A stretch of 64,000 bases of DNA, taken from assembly GCF_003999975.1 (NCBI RefSeq), contig NZ_RJAC01000018.1, positions 62,001-126,000 on the forward strand, in the 5' to 3' direction. The first letter of the stretch is position 1; the number at the start of each line of letters is the position of its first letter. The position numbers were made by a program, and so were the translations under genes. Positions 7,677 to 15,230 of the stretch are shown piece after piece. The DNA comes from Actinoplanes solisilvae (GTDB lineage: Bacteria; Actinomycetota; Actinomycetes; Mycobacteriales; Micromonosporaceae). Below the pieces are notes generated by a model that was given only the letters and a program-made list of their open reading frames with translations, did not search any database and had not been told where the DNA came from.

Positions 7677-7898
7677 TCAGACCTGCTGGGTCTCGGTCGT
7701 GTCGGGGTGCCGCTCGACGGTGGCCTCCTTGACGAACTTGCCGGTGCTCGCGCTGCGATGGACCTCGCGGTCCTCGTCGCTCTTGTCGCCTCCGACGTGC
7801 TCAGTGGTCGTGGTGCTCGGCTCACGCTCGACCGTGCTGTCCTTGACGAACTGTCCGCTGCGGGCGCTGCGATTGACGTCGTGCTCGTTGTCGCTCAT
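7677..7898 (-). CDS. Small two-repeat protein with RSAxxGxFV motifs
   Basis: A 73-residue hydrophilic protein made of two copies of one unit. Residues about 9-36 read NRSARSGQFVKDSTVEREP then TTTTE; residues about 45-72 read HRSASTGKFVKEATVERHP then TTET. The period is 36 residues. A short motif of the type RSAxTGxFV followed by PxTT recurs in many small bacterial proteins of unknown function. A good ribosome site (GGAGG) precedes the ATG. The function is unknown; the size and charge suggest a nucleic-acid- or protein-binding accessory peptide. Confidence 0.75.
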   Translation of the reverse strand: MSDNEHDVNRSARSGQFVKDSTVEREPSTTTTEHVGGDKSDEDREVHRSASTGKFVKEATVERHPDTTETQQV

Positions 7899-8003
7899 GG
7901 AAGAACCTCCGACATCCGTTCAACTCGATGTCCTGTAGTCCCCGCGCACCCGTCACCCGAAACGGACCACGTGCGCGCACGTCCCGGTCACGGGCTCTCG
8001 ACC

Positions 8004-8495
8004 TCAGTGAACATCGCGGAGGCGGTTGTCGATCAACGCGGAGAGCTCGTGGGCCAGCGCGCCCAGGCTCTCCCCCCGGTAGACGCCGGCCAGCTCCTCC
8101 AGCAGCCGGGCCGCCACCGCGGCCTGCGCCGCCGTCAACGTTCGCGCCTGAACCCCGAACCCGTCCGCGTCACCGAGTCGCCCCCGAAGACGCTCGGAGT
8201 ATTCGTCGCGGTCGAGCGGGTTGCCGAAACTGTCCCGGACGGACGCCGTCGGCCGGGGCGGTGCGTGACCGGCCGCCGGGGCCTCGCTGAACCGGGCATG
8301 ATCGGGGCAGTAGTCGGTACGCCGGACCGGGTCTGACGTCCAGCCGGCAGCGTGATCACGAGCCCAGGACAGGGCGTCCGCGTCGCTGCGCCAGGCTTCG
8401 ATCGGCGGCGGCTCCGACTGCACCGGGCAACCCGCGACGTCGCAACTGAGCACGACCCGCCGCAGCGTGCCTCCCCTGGACAAGTGGATGCTCAC
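8004..8495 (-). CDS. Hypothetical protein with a possible zinc-binding N-terminus
   Basis: A 163-residue protein that I do not recognise. The N-terminal part contains CDVAGC and, about 50 residues later, CPDHAR. These three Cys and one His could bind a metal, as in small zinc-ribbon-like proteins. The C-terminal third is helical (AAQAAVAARLLEELAG, ALAHELSALIDNRL). The GTG at 8495 was preferred because the 15 residues before it look like random frame extension; an ATG at 8540 is also possible and neither has a strong ribosome site. Confidence 0.55.
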   Translation of the reverse strand: MSIHLSRGGTLRRVVLSCDVAGCPVQSEPPPIEAWRSDADALSWARDHAAGWTSDPVRRTDYCPDHARFSEAPAAGHAPPRPTASVRDSFGNPLDRDEYSERLRGRLGDADGFGVQARTLTAAQAAVAARLLEELAGVYRGESLGALAHELSALIDNRLRDVH

Positions 8496-8752
8496 TACAG
8501 CCCACTCTCGTGGTCGTCGCGCCCGTGCGATCCAAGTCATCGCCGGCTGACGATCGGCCGCCGCACGTGCTCGATGCTACCGCCGTTTCTTCGTGCTCCG
8601 GCCGGCCTTCGCGGCGGCGCTGGTGGCCGGGACCGTCATGTCGCCGGCGAACACCCCGACCATCATGCCGGCACGGACCACCCCGTCCCGGTCAGGCGAC
8701 GGCGATCTTCCCGTTGGTGCCGCCGCCGAAATGCGCGATCGCGCCGACGGCC

Positions 8753-9985
8753 CTACACCTTGGCGGTCCGAACCTCACCGGCGCGGTGCAGCTGGAATCC
8801 GGCCAGAACGCCACCGACCAGCACCGCGGCGAGGAGACCGACCGTGGCCACCGGGGAGAGGCCGAGCAGGACGATCACCAGCACCAGCGGCACCCCGGCG
8901 CCGGGCCACAGCAATGTCCCCCGCACCTGATGACCCAGCTGCGCCTGCATGACGGCGGCGCTGAGCAGATAACCCGCGGTGGCGATGCCGAGCACCCAGC
9001 GGGTTCCTCCGGCCAGGTGCGGGTCGGCACCGTGCAGCACCGCGTGTTCCAGCCCCACCGCCACAGCGGCCAGCGACACCGCCAGTGGCAGGTGCACGTA
9101 CACGTAGAAGTCGTGGACGCCGTGCTTGGTGACCTCCTCGCCCTCCTTGACGAGCCGGCGCTTCGCGGCTCCGCCGGACAGGTCGAAGTAGATCCACCAG
9201 AGCGCCGCGGCCACCACCAGGGCCAGGGCGGCCACGACCAGCACGGCCGCCTTCCAGCCGCCGTCGTGCACCCCCGTGACGACCGCCGCGACAGACTCCC
9301 CCAGCACCAGGATGACGAACAGTCCGAAGCGTTCGGGCAGATGCTCCAGATGCAGCGGTACGGCGTCCTTCAAGCGGGCCGCGGCGGTCGGCCACACCAC
9401 GTCCACCAGCACGCCGGCACCCCACAGCCAGTACCGGGCGGGCGTCGGGACGGCCAGCGAGATCAGCCAGATGCCGGCGCCGAGCGAGTGCCCGATCAGG
9501 TAGAGCCGTACGGTCGAGCGGGCTTCCGGCACGTGTCGCCACGCCCTTGCGTAACCCGCGATCAACGCGACCCGGATGACGACGTAGCCGAGAGCGAACC
9601 ACCGCCCGGCCGGTCCGTCGATCTTGTCCACGGCGGCCGCCATCGCCACCACGCCCGCCATAGCGGCCAGCGTGAGCAGCCGGAACACGGCGTCGTCGGT
9701 GTCGAACCGGTTGGCGTACAGGGTGGTGCTGGCCCACGCCCACCAGCCGACCGTCAGGACCGCGGCGAATACCAGCGCACCGTGCCAGCTCTCGTCCTTC
9801 GCCAACACGTCCGCGCAGCGCGCCACGAACAGCACGAACGCCAGATCGAAGAACAGCTCCAATCGGGTCGCCGACCGGTTCGACTCCTGGTTGAGGTCCG
9901 GCGGCCGGACCGCCTCGACCTGCTCGGCCTCTTCCTCGTCGAGCTCTGTGTCCTCGTCATCGAGCCGATCGTGCGCGTGGGTCAT
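8753..9985 (-). CDS. Low temperature requirement protein A (LtrA) family membrane protein
   Basis: A 410-residue integral membrane protein. An acidic N-terminal tail of about 35 residues leads into ATRLELFFDLAFVLFVARCA, the characteristic LtrA opening. ERFGLFVILVLGES is the family signature near the middle. About 10-11 hydrophobic segments follow. The family was named for a Listeria gene needed at low temperature, but the molecular function is unknown. It is divergent from the sugar dehydrogenase gene, with 174 bases between the two starts. Confidence 0.88.
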   Translation of the reverse strand: MTHAHDRLDDEDTELDEEEAEQVEAVRPPDLNQESNRSATRLELFFDLAFVLFVARCADVLAKDESWHGALVFAAVLTVGWWAWASTTLYANRFDTDDAVFRLLTLAAMAGVVAMAAAVDKIDGPAGRWFALGYVVIRVALIAGYARAWRHVPEARSTVRLYLIGHSLGAGIWLISLAVPTPARYWLWGAGVLVDVVWPTAAARLKDAVPLHLEHLPERFGLFVILVLGESVAAVVTGVHDGGWKAAVLVVAALALVVAAALWWIYFDLSGGAAKRRLVKEGEEVTKHGVHDFYVYVHLPLAVSLAAVAVGLEHAVLHGADPHLAGGTRWVLGIATAGYLLSAAVMQAQLGHQVRGTLLWPGAGVPLVLVIVLLGLSPVATVGLLAAVLVGGVLAGFQLHRAGEVRTAKV

Positions 9986-10105
9986 GCCGCCTCCGATCCA
10001 CCACAGTGAGCTGAGCGAGGCGACTACCCGGGCCGCGACCGTTTACACAACACCGGCACGGCCACGCCGGCCCACGGGTAGACATCGCTGGAAGTCGATG
10101 TATTC

Positions 10106-10119
10106 TGGGAGCGCTCCCA
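10106..10119. promoter_or_regulatory. CebR-type LacI-family operator
   Basis: TGGGAGCGCTCCCA is a perfect 14-base palindrome, extended to 16 by flanking C and G. It is identical to the site recognised by CebR, the cellobiose/cello-oligosaccharide repressor of Streptomyces. It begins at the last base of a possible -10 (TATTCT at 10101-10106) and lies 40 bases upstream of the sugar dehydrogenase ATG, so a LacI-family repressor bound here would block that promoter. Confidence 0.8.
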
Positions 10120-10159
10120 GTTCGCTTGCGTCCCCCACTCCGGCTCGAGGAGCTGAGAC

Positions 10160-11356
10160 ATGTCGCAACGGCATCGCCGCCCGGTCATCACGCTGGCCGG
10201 TCTGCTCATCCTGGCCCTGTCAGCGGTCCTTTTCCCCACGGCGCCAGTGGCCGGCGCGCCCCGCACCCACGCGGTGCCCCTCACCGAGCTGACCGTGGCA
10301 ACCGAACAGGTGGCCTTCGGCCTGCGGCGCCCGATCGCGATCACCGGCGTCCCGGACGGGCGGATGCTGATAGCGGAGAAGGACGGCACCGTCCGCGCCT
10401 ACCACCCCGACACCGGGTTGGCGGCCGACCCGGTGCTCGACCTGACCGCCCGCATCGACACGTCGGACAACGAGCGCGGCCTGCTCGGCATCACCCCCGC
10501 GCCGAACTTCGCCCGCACCGGGATCCTCTACGTCGCCTACACGAGCCTGCCCGCCGGCGAACTGACCCTGGCGCGAGTTCCCCTCGGCGCCCCCGACCGT
10601 CTGCAGGTGCTCCTGACCCAGCAACACTCCGAATACGGCAACCACAACGGCGGACAGGTCGCGTTCGGCCGCGACGGCTACCTCTACTGGTCGCTGGGCG
10701 ACGGCGGCCACGCGAACGACCCGTTCAAGGCCGGCCAGGACCTCGGCACCCTGCTCGGCAAGATCGTACGGATCGACGTGAACCGCACCTGCGCGGCGAA
10801 ACCCTACTGCGTCCCGGCCGACAACCCGTTCGTCCGCATGCCGGGCGCGCGACCGGAGATCTGGCTCTACGGCCTGCGCAACCCGTGGCGCTTCTCCGTC
10901 GACGTCGACAACTCACTGTGGATCGGCGACGTCGGCCAGGGCCTGGTCGAGGAGATCAACCACATCCGCCCGTCGCAGCGCGGCGCGAACCTCGGCTGGT
11001 CGTGCCGCGAGGGCACCCCGGTCTTCGACCCGCAGCAGTGCCGGCCCGGCGGCCGTTACACCGACCCGGTCTTCGAGTACGAGCACTTCATGACGGAGAG
11101 CTGCTCGGTCACCGGTGGCGTCGTGTACCGCGGATCCCGTACCCCCGAGGCGTGGGGAACCTACATCGCCAGCGACTACTGCTCGACCCTCGCCTTTGCC
11201 GTGCGCCCCCAACCCAGGGGCGGCTACGAGTCCGCCACGATCGGCCGCTTCCCGACCCAGCCGACCGCGTTCGGCGTCGACGTGCACGGCGAGCTCTACG
11301 TGCTCAGCGACCTGCCCGGATTCCTGAGCAAGGTGCGGTTCGAGCGGGTCTCGTGA
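10160..11356 (+). CDS. Secreted PQQ-type sugar (aldose) dehydrogenase
   Basis: A 398-residue extracytoplasmic protein of the soluble glucose/aldose dehydrogenase (GSDH, YliI-like) beta-propeller family, which oxidises sugars with pyrroloquinoline quinone. Residues 1-33 form a signal peptide (TLAGLLILALSAVLFP, cut near VAGAP). Family landmarks are NERGLLGITPAPNF, the HNGGQVAFGRDGYLYWSLGDGG calcium/PQQ segment, ALPEIW-like RPEIWLYGLRNPWRF and GDVGQGLVEEIN. Four Cys in the second half may form disulfides. The upstream CebR-type operator points to induction by cellulose breakdown products. The stop touches the convergent nitroreductase stop. Confidence 0.88.
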   Translation: MSQRHRRPVITLAGLLILALSAVLFPTAPVAGAPRTHAVPLTELTVATEQVAFGLRRPIAITGVPDGRMLIAEKDGTVRAYHPDTGLAADPVLDLTARIDTSDNERGLLGITPAPNFARTGILYVAYTSLPAGELTLARVPLGAPDRLQVLLTQQHSEYGNHNGGQVAFGRDGYLYWSLGDGGHANDPFKAGQDLGTLLGKIVRIDVNRTCAAKPYCVPADNPFVRMPGARPEIWLYGLRNPWRFSVDVDNSLWIGDVGQGLVEEINHIRPSQRGANLGWSCREGTPVFDPQQCRPGGRYTDPVFEYEHFMTESCSVTGGVVYRGSRTPEAWGTYIASDYCSTLAFAVRPQPRGGYESATIGRFPTQPTAFGVDVHGELYVLSDLPGFLSKVRFERVS

Positions 11357-11968
11357 CTACCAGCGTTCCTGGTGGACGACGTCGTCGTACGGCCGGCGCT
11401 TGCGGGGTTCTCCGCTGACGTCACCGAACCGGTCGGCGTCCGGGGCCGCGTGCCCCAGCAGCGCGATGCCGATGGGGATGAAGTCCTCCGGGATGCCCAG
11501 CAGGTCGTGCAGCAGGTCCGCGTCGCCGCCGACGAACGCCGCCGACAGTCCCTCGTCGACCGCGGCCAGCATCACCAGGTTCATCGCGGCACCGGCATCG
11601 GTGTACCAGTAGGGAACGACCCACAGCGTGTCGTCGTCGAGGCCCTCGCGGACCTTCATCTTGTCGGGCTCGCGGTATCGCGCCTTGTAGATCTCCGGGC
11701 TGACGCAGATCACGATCTGCACCGGGGCCTGGGCGATGAAATTGTGGTGCCCGGAGATCTCGAACACCTCGTCCGCCGGGGCGGCGATCCGGTGCCGAGT
11801 CTCCGGGTCGAGCACGACGACGAACTCGACGCCCTGGCTGAAGCCGCCGCTCGGCCCTCGGCGAGCGAGATCCAGGATGCGCCGCACGGCGGCGGAATCG
11901 ACTGGTTCGTCGCTGAAGGACCTGATCATCCGGCGCTTGCGCACAACTTCCCGAAACTCCATGACCAT
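11357..11968 (-). CDS. Nitroreductase-family flavoprotein
   Basis: A 203-residue FMN-dependent oxidoreductase. The N-terminus FREVVRKRRMIRSFSDEPVD holds the basic FMN-phosphate contacts, ARRGPSGGFSQGVEFVVV the loop after it, and AGAAMNLVMLAAVDEGLSA the dimer helix with the conserved GL(S/G) turn. The ATG at 11968 was chosen over upstream frame extension; another ATG two codons later is equally possible. It follows the YibE/F gene by 25 bases on the same strand and may share its transcript. The substrate is unknown. Confidence 0.85.
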   Translation of the reverse strand: MVMEFREVVRKRRMIRSFSDEPVDSAAVRRILDLARRGPSGGFSQGVEFVVVLDPETRHRIAAPADEVFEISGHHNFIAQAPVQIVICVSPEIYKARYREPDKMKVREGLDDDTLWVVPYWYTDAGAAMNLVMLAAVDEGLSAAFVGGDADLLHDLLGIPEDFIPIGIALLGHAAPDADRFGDVSGEPRKRRPYDDVVHQERW

Positions 11969-11993
11969 ACGACGGCCCGCCCTCATACGGGGT

Positions 11994-13235
11994 TCAAGGA
12001 GCGGCTCGCAGAGTGCTGTGCGCTCGCTCACCCCTCGGACCGCGGCCCGCCACGAGGGCGGCCAGCGCGGTCGTGATCGGCACGGAGGCGACCAGCCCGA
12101 TGGTCCCGACCGCGCCACGCAGGATCTCCTGGGCCAGGTATTCGCTGGTCAGAACCTGGGAGATCGGCTGGGCGCCGGTGGCGACGATTAGCAGCAGAGG
12201 CAAGGAGCCACCCGCGTACGCCAGCACGATCGTATTCACGGCGGAGGCGACGTGCGCGCGGCCGATCCGGATCGCCGCGCGGTAGACCTCGAGCCGGCTC
12301 CCGCTGCCGTCGCGGGCCAGTTCGGCGACGGTGGCCGCCTGGGTGACGGTGACGTCGTCGAGAACCCCGAGCGCCCCGATGATGATCCCGGCGAGCAGAA
12401 GACCGCGCATGTCGATGTTGCCCTGAACAACCGACAGGTACGAGTCGTCGTCGCCCGCGATGCCGGTGAGGTGCATCGCCGCCGTGAACACCACGCCGAG
12501 AACGCCGGTGAGCACCAGACTCGCCACCGTTCCGGCGACGGCCACCGACGTGTGGACGTTCACCCCGTGCGTCAGATAGAGGGCGGCGAACATGATCGCG
12601 GAGGCGCCGACCACGGCCACGAGCAGCGGCGACTCACCCTGAACGATCGCCGGGATGATGAACAGAAGCAGGACCGCGAAGCTGATCGCGAGGCCGGCCA
12701 GCGAGGTGAGCCCGCGCCATCGGCCGAAGAGCAGAATCACGGCGACGGCCAGGACCAGCATCCAGATCATCGGCATGGCCCGCTGCTGGTCGACGACCGT
12801 GTAGGCGCGGCCTCCGGGCACGGCGTCCGGCGCGTGCAGCAACACGATGTCGTCGCCGACGCGCACGACCGGGGCGCCCGGGCCCTGGGGCAGGTCGACC
12901 GTCGTGGTCGTTCCCGTTCCGGTGCCGTCGGTGATCCTTACGTCGGCCTGCCCGCACCGCGCGGGTCCGTCGCGTGTGCCCGCCGGCGGGCATTGCCGCT
13001 CGGTGACCGACACGACCGTTCCCAGGGCGCGCGCGTCTTGCGCGGAGCCGGGCGGCGCCACCTGTCCTGGCCACAGCACGATCATGGCGATCAGGGTGGC
13101 GAGCGCGATCGGCCCGAGGACGGCGACGAGGAGCCGGCGCGTATGCCGCGACGAAGGACCGGCGGGCGCGTGCCGATGCGAATGGGTCGCGGACACCCCA
13201 TGCCGCGGCCGGTGATTTTCCGGGAACCAGCTCAA
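11994..13235 (-). CDS. YibE/F-like multipass membrane protein
   Basis: A 413-residue YibE/F family protein. One N-terminal membrane segment (VLGPIALATLIAMIVLW) leads to an extracytoplasmic domain of about 100 residues with two Cys (ERQCPPAG, ARCGQADV). Seven or so membrane helices follow, with the family stretch LLLAGIIIGALGVLDDVTVT. The start is taken as TTG at 13235 because AGGAGG lies nine bases upstream and no ATG fits; a GTG at 13196 is the alternative. The family is widespread in Gram-positive bacteria and has no established function. The 133 bases upstream separate it from the TolB-like gene. Confidence 0.82.
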   Translation of the reverse strand: MSWFPENHRPRHGVSATHSHRHAPAGPSSRHTRRLLVAVLGPIALATLIAMIVLWPGQVAPPGSAQDARALGTVVSVTERQCPPAGTRDGPARCGQADVRITDGTGTGTTTTVDLPQGPGAPVVRVGDDIVLLHAPDAVPGGRAYTVVDQQRAMPMIWMLVLAVAVILLFGRWRGLTSLAGLAISFAVLLLFIIPAIVQGESPLLVAVVGASAIMFAALYLTHGVNVHTSVAVAGTVASLVLTGVLGVVFTAAMHLTGIAGDDDSYLSVVQGNIDMRGLLLAGIIIGALGVLDDVTVTQAATVAELARDGSGSRLEVYRAAIRIGRAHVASAVNTIVLAYAGGSLPLLLIVATGAQPISQVLTSEYLAQEILRGAVGTIGLVASVPITTALAALVAGRGPRGERAHSTLRAAP

Positions 13236-13368
13236 CGAAACGTTCCTCCTGCGGGTCCACCTTTTCGGCCCCGCGCACACAATGAGAGGAAGGTTATCTC
13301 TCGGCGATGCGGTGAAAGAATCGCGGTGAAACGAATTCACGAATGCGCAATTGGATATGTGACCACTT

Positions 13369-14451
13369 TCAAACGGTGCGCAGGTCGAGCACGTGGCGGA
13401 CGAAAGAGTTCGCGGTGCCGGCCGACCACCACAGGACACCGTTGCGATACCGGACGTCGCCCGCCTCCGGGCTGGCTCGTACGTGGCGATTCGTCTCGAT
13501 GTCGAAGATCAGCAGCTCGTCGCGTCCGGTCAGCTCGGACGCCGCGGTGACTTGGGAGTACACCTCGAACCGGCCGAGCACGGCCACATCGCTGATGATC
13601 GTGCGGGCCGTCCTCCGGGCAACCTGTTGGCGGTCGGTCCCGTCGGTCCGCACGATCTCGATCTTCGGGTAGCCGTCGGCGTCGAGCGACACGGCCCGGC
13701 ACCACAGCGGGGTGCAGGCGGTCGTGCCGCGGCGGGTCAGGGGCATCGGCCGTTCCTCGCCGGTCACCAGGTTGCGCATCCGCCCGGCGCCCGCCATGTC
13801 GGCCAGCCCGTCGACCATCCAGGGCCAGTCCGTCAGCGCCCAGTTCCCGGGCACCGTACGCACCTCGACGGGGCCGCCGGTCAGAGCCACCGACCGGATC
13901 TCGGTGCCCGACGAGGGCTCGGCGGCGACCCAGTGGACACGCTCGCCGGCGACGACCAGGTCGTACTGTGACTGATAGAAACGCGAGTCGCCGGTGTCGG
14001 CGGTCAGCTTGCGAATCTGCCGGCCGGTGCGCGAATCAGCGGCCCACATCTCTTGGCCGGCGCTCGTGTTCTCGGCCCAGACCACGGTGTCACCAGAGAC
14101 GGCCGGACTCAGAAATGACGGGTTCTGCGCGAGCGGCAGACGTCTGAGCTCCCGTACGGTGTCACCGGGGCCGCGCTTCACCAGGCGCAGGAACTTCTCG
14201 TCCCGGCTCGGCGCGGACCCGATCGACGTCCGGGCATCAAGGAACACCAACGGCTCATAGGCGGTCCCGTCCGGCAAGTCGGCCGTGATCGTGGCCTTCT
14301 GCGCCGCCGGCCAGGCCAGCGCGACCGATGGTGGTGGCGGTGGCGGTTCCTCGGGCTTGGGCGCGCCCAGCAGCAAGGCGGCCGCGCCCAGGGCTATGCC
14401 GAGGCTGACGATCTGACCCCTGCCCGCCAATGCTGGTTCTCCGCCCGCCAT
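13369..14451 (-). CDS. Membrane-anchored beta-propeller-like protein
   Basis: A 360-residue protein with one N-terminal membrane segment or uncleaved signal (SLGIALGAAALLLGAP), then a proline stretch (KPEEPPPPPPS), then an extracytoplasmic domain of about 310 residues. Repeating blocks such as VSGDTVVWAENTSAG, VVAGERVHWVAAEP and VRYRNGVLWWSAGT resemble TolB-type propeller blades, each with a hydrophobic strand and a Trp. No catalytic residues are apparent. It begins 26 bases after the alternative S14 gene on the same strand, so it may be read with the zinc-starvation ribosomal operon. It has no visible Shine-Dalgarno sequence. Confidence 0.65.
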   Translation of the reverse strand: MAGGEPALAGRGQIVSLGIALGAAALLLGAPKPEEPPPPPPSVALAWPAAQKATITADLPDGTAYEPLVFLDARTSIGSAPSRDEKFLRLVKRGPGDTVRELRRLPLAQNPSFLSPAVSGDTVVWAENTSAGQEMWAADSRTGRQIRKLTADTGDSRFYQSQYDLVVAGERVHWVAAEPSSGTEIRSVALTGGPVEVRTVPGNWALTDWPWMVDGLADMAGAGRMRNLVTGEERPMPLTRRGTTACTPLWCRAVSLDADGYPKIEIVRTDGTDRQQVARRTARTIISDVAVLGRFEVYSQVTAASELTGRDELLIFDIETNRHVRASPEAGDVRYRNGVLWWSAGTANSFVRHVLDLRTV

Positions 14452-14477
14452 CGGATCGAGACACCGATGCTAGTGCG

Positions 14478-14783
14478 TCACCGGGACGCCTTCGCGACGC
14501 CGGGCAATTGGCCTTCGTGGGCCATCTCGCGGAACCGGATGCGGGACAGCCCGAAGCGGCTGAGCACTCCCCTCGGCCGTCCGTCCACCATGTCGCGGTT
14601 GCGCCGGCGCACCGGACTCGAATCGCGAGGCAGGGCCGCCAGCCGCCGGAAAGCGGCCGCACGGGCCTCCGGTGTGGCCTCCGGCGAGGCGATGGTCTGC
14701 TTGAGTTCGCGGCGCTCGTCGAAGTAGCGCACGCTGAGCTCGGCGCGGCGCTTCTCGCGCTCGATCAGGCAACGGCGGGCCAT
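14478..14783 (-). CDS. rpsN: Zinc-independent 30S ribosomal protein S14
   Basis: A 101-residue S14 paralogue of the long, cysteine-poor (C-) type. The zinc-binding form is about 61 residues with two CxxC pairs; this one lacks them. Core motifs RDSSPVRRRNRDMVDGRPRG and FGLSRIRFREMAHEGQLPG are conserved. Its start overlaps the L33 stop by one base (TGATG). It is expected to replace the zinc form in ribosomes made when zinc is scarce, freeing zinc. Confidence 0.95.
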   Translation of the reverse strand: MARRCLIEREKRRAELSVRYFDERRELKQTIASPEATPEARAAAFRRLAALPRDSSPVRRRNRDMVDGRPRGVLSRFGLSRIRFREMAHEGQLPGVAKASR

Positions 14784-14950
14784 CAGCGCTCCTCCCGGAA
14801 CTCGACGTGCCGACGCAGCGCGGGGTCGTACTTGCGCAGCACCAGCCGGTCGGGGTTGTTGCGACGGTTCTTGCGGGTGACATAGGTGGTGCCGGTGCCC
14901 GCCGTGCTTCGCAGTTTCACGATCGGGCGTACGTCAGTGGTGCGGGTCAT
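14783..14950 (-). CDS. rpmG: Zinc-independent 50S ribosomal protein L33
   Basis: A 55-residue L33 (MTRTTDVRPIVKLRSTAGTG onward, then TYVTRKNRRNNPDRLVLRKY). Both CxxC zinc knuckles of the standard actinobacterial form are absent, so it is the C- paralogue. It overlaps L28 upstream and S14 downstream by one base each (TGATG), giving tight translational coupling. Confidence 0.95.
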   Translation of the reverse strand: MTRTTDVRPIVKLRSTAGTGTTYVTRKNRRNNPDRLVLRKYDPALRRHVEFREER

Positions 14951-15186
14951 CAGAGCTGCACTCCTCGAGCGCGGAGCCGGGCGACGACCGCGGTGATGCC
15001 GTCCCGGTCGATGATCTTGATTCCGGTGGTGCTGACGTTCAGGCGCACGTACCGGCCCTCGGCGGGCACGAAGTAGCGCCGGCGCTGCACGTTCGGGTTC
15101 CAGCGGCGACGCGTACGCCGATGGGAGTGGGACACGTTGTTGCCGAAGGCCGGCTTCTTGCCGGTCACGTCACAGACGAAAGACAT
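14950..15186 (-). CDS. rpmB: Zinc-independent 50S ribosomal protein L28
   Basis: A 78-residue L28 starting MSFVCDVTGKKPAFGNNVSH. The standard zinc form has CxxC at this place (CDVCGK); here the second Cys is Thr, so no zinc knuckle can form. The conserved HRRTRRRWNPNVQRRRYF and IIDRDGITAVVARLRARG follow. The ATG at 15186 matches the family; an in-frame GTG lies three codons upstream. First gene of the rpmB-rpmG-rpsN operon, with a Zur-type palindrome 16 bases upstream. Confidence 0.95.
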   Translation of the reverse strand: MSFVCDVTGKKPAFGNNVSHSHRRTRRRWNPNVQRRRYFVPAEGRYVRLNVSTTGIKIIDRDGITAVVARLRARGVQL

Positions 15187-15202
15187 GCCCGCCACTTTAC
15201 AA

Positions 15203-15217
15203 TGAAAATCATTTCCA
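15203..15217. promoter_or_regulatory. Zur box of the alternative ribosomal protein operon
   Basis: TGAAAAT-C-ATTTCCA is a 15-base palindrome with one mismatch, in an AT-rich island between the divergent rpmB and COG0523 genes. It resembles the actinobacterial Zur box (TGAAAATNATTTTCA type). One zinc-loaded Zur dimer here could repress both directions. Confidence 0.8.
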
Positions 15218-15230
15218 ACAAGATGGGGAC

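Noticed and set aside
8541..8752. Short minus strand frames after the LtrA gene (for example one ending KAGRSTKKRR)
   Set aside because: Only about 30 residues, several frames compete, and no family match can be seen.
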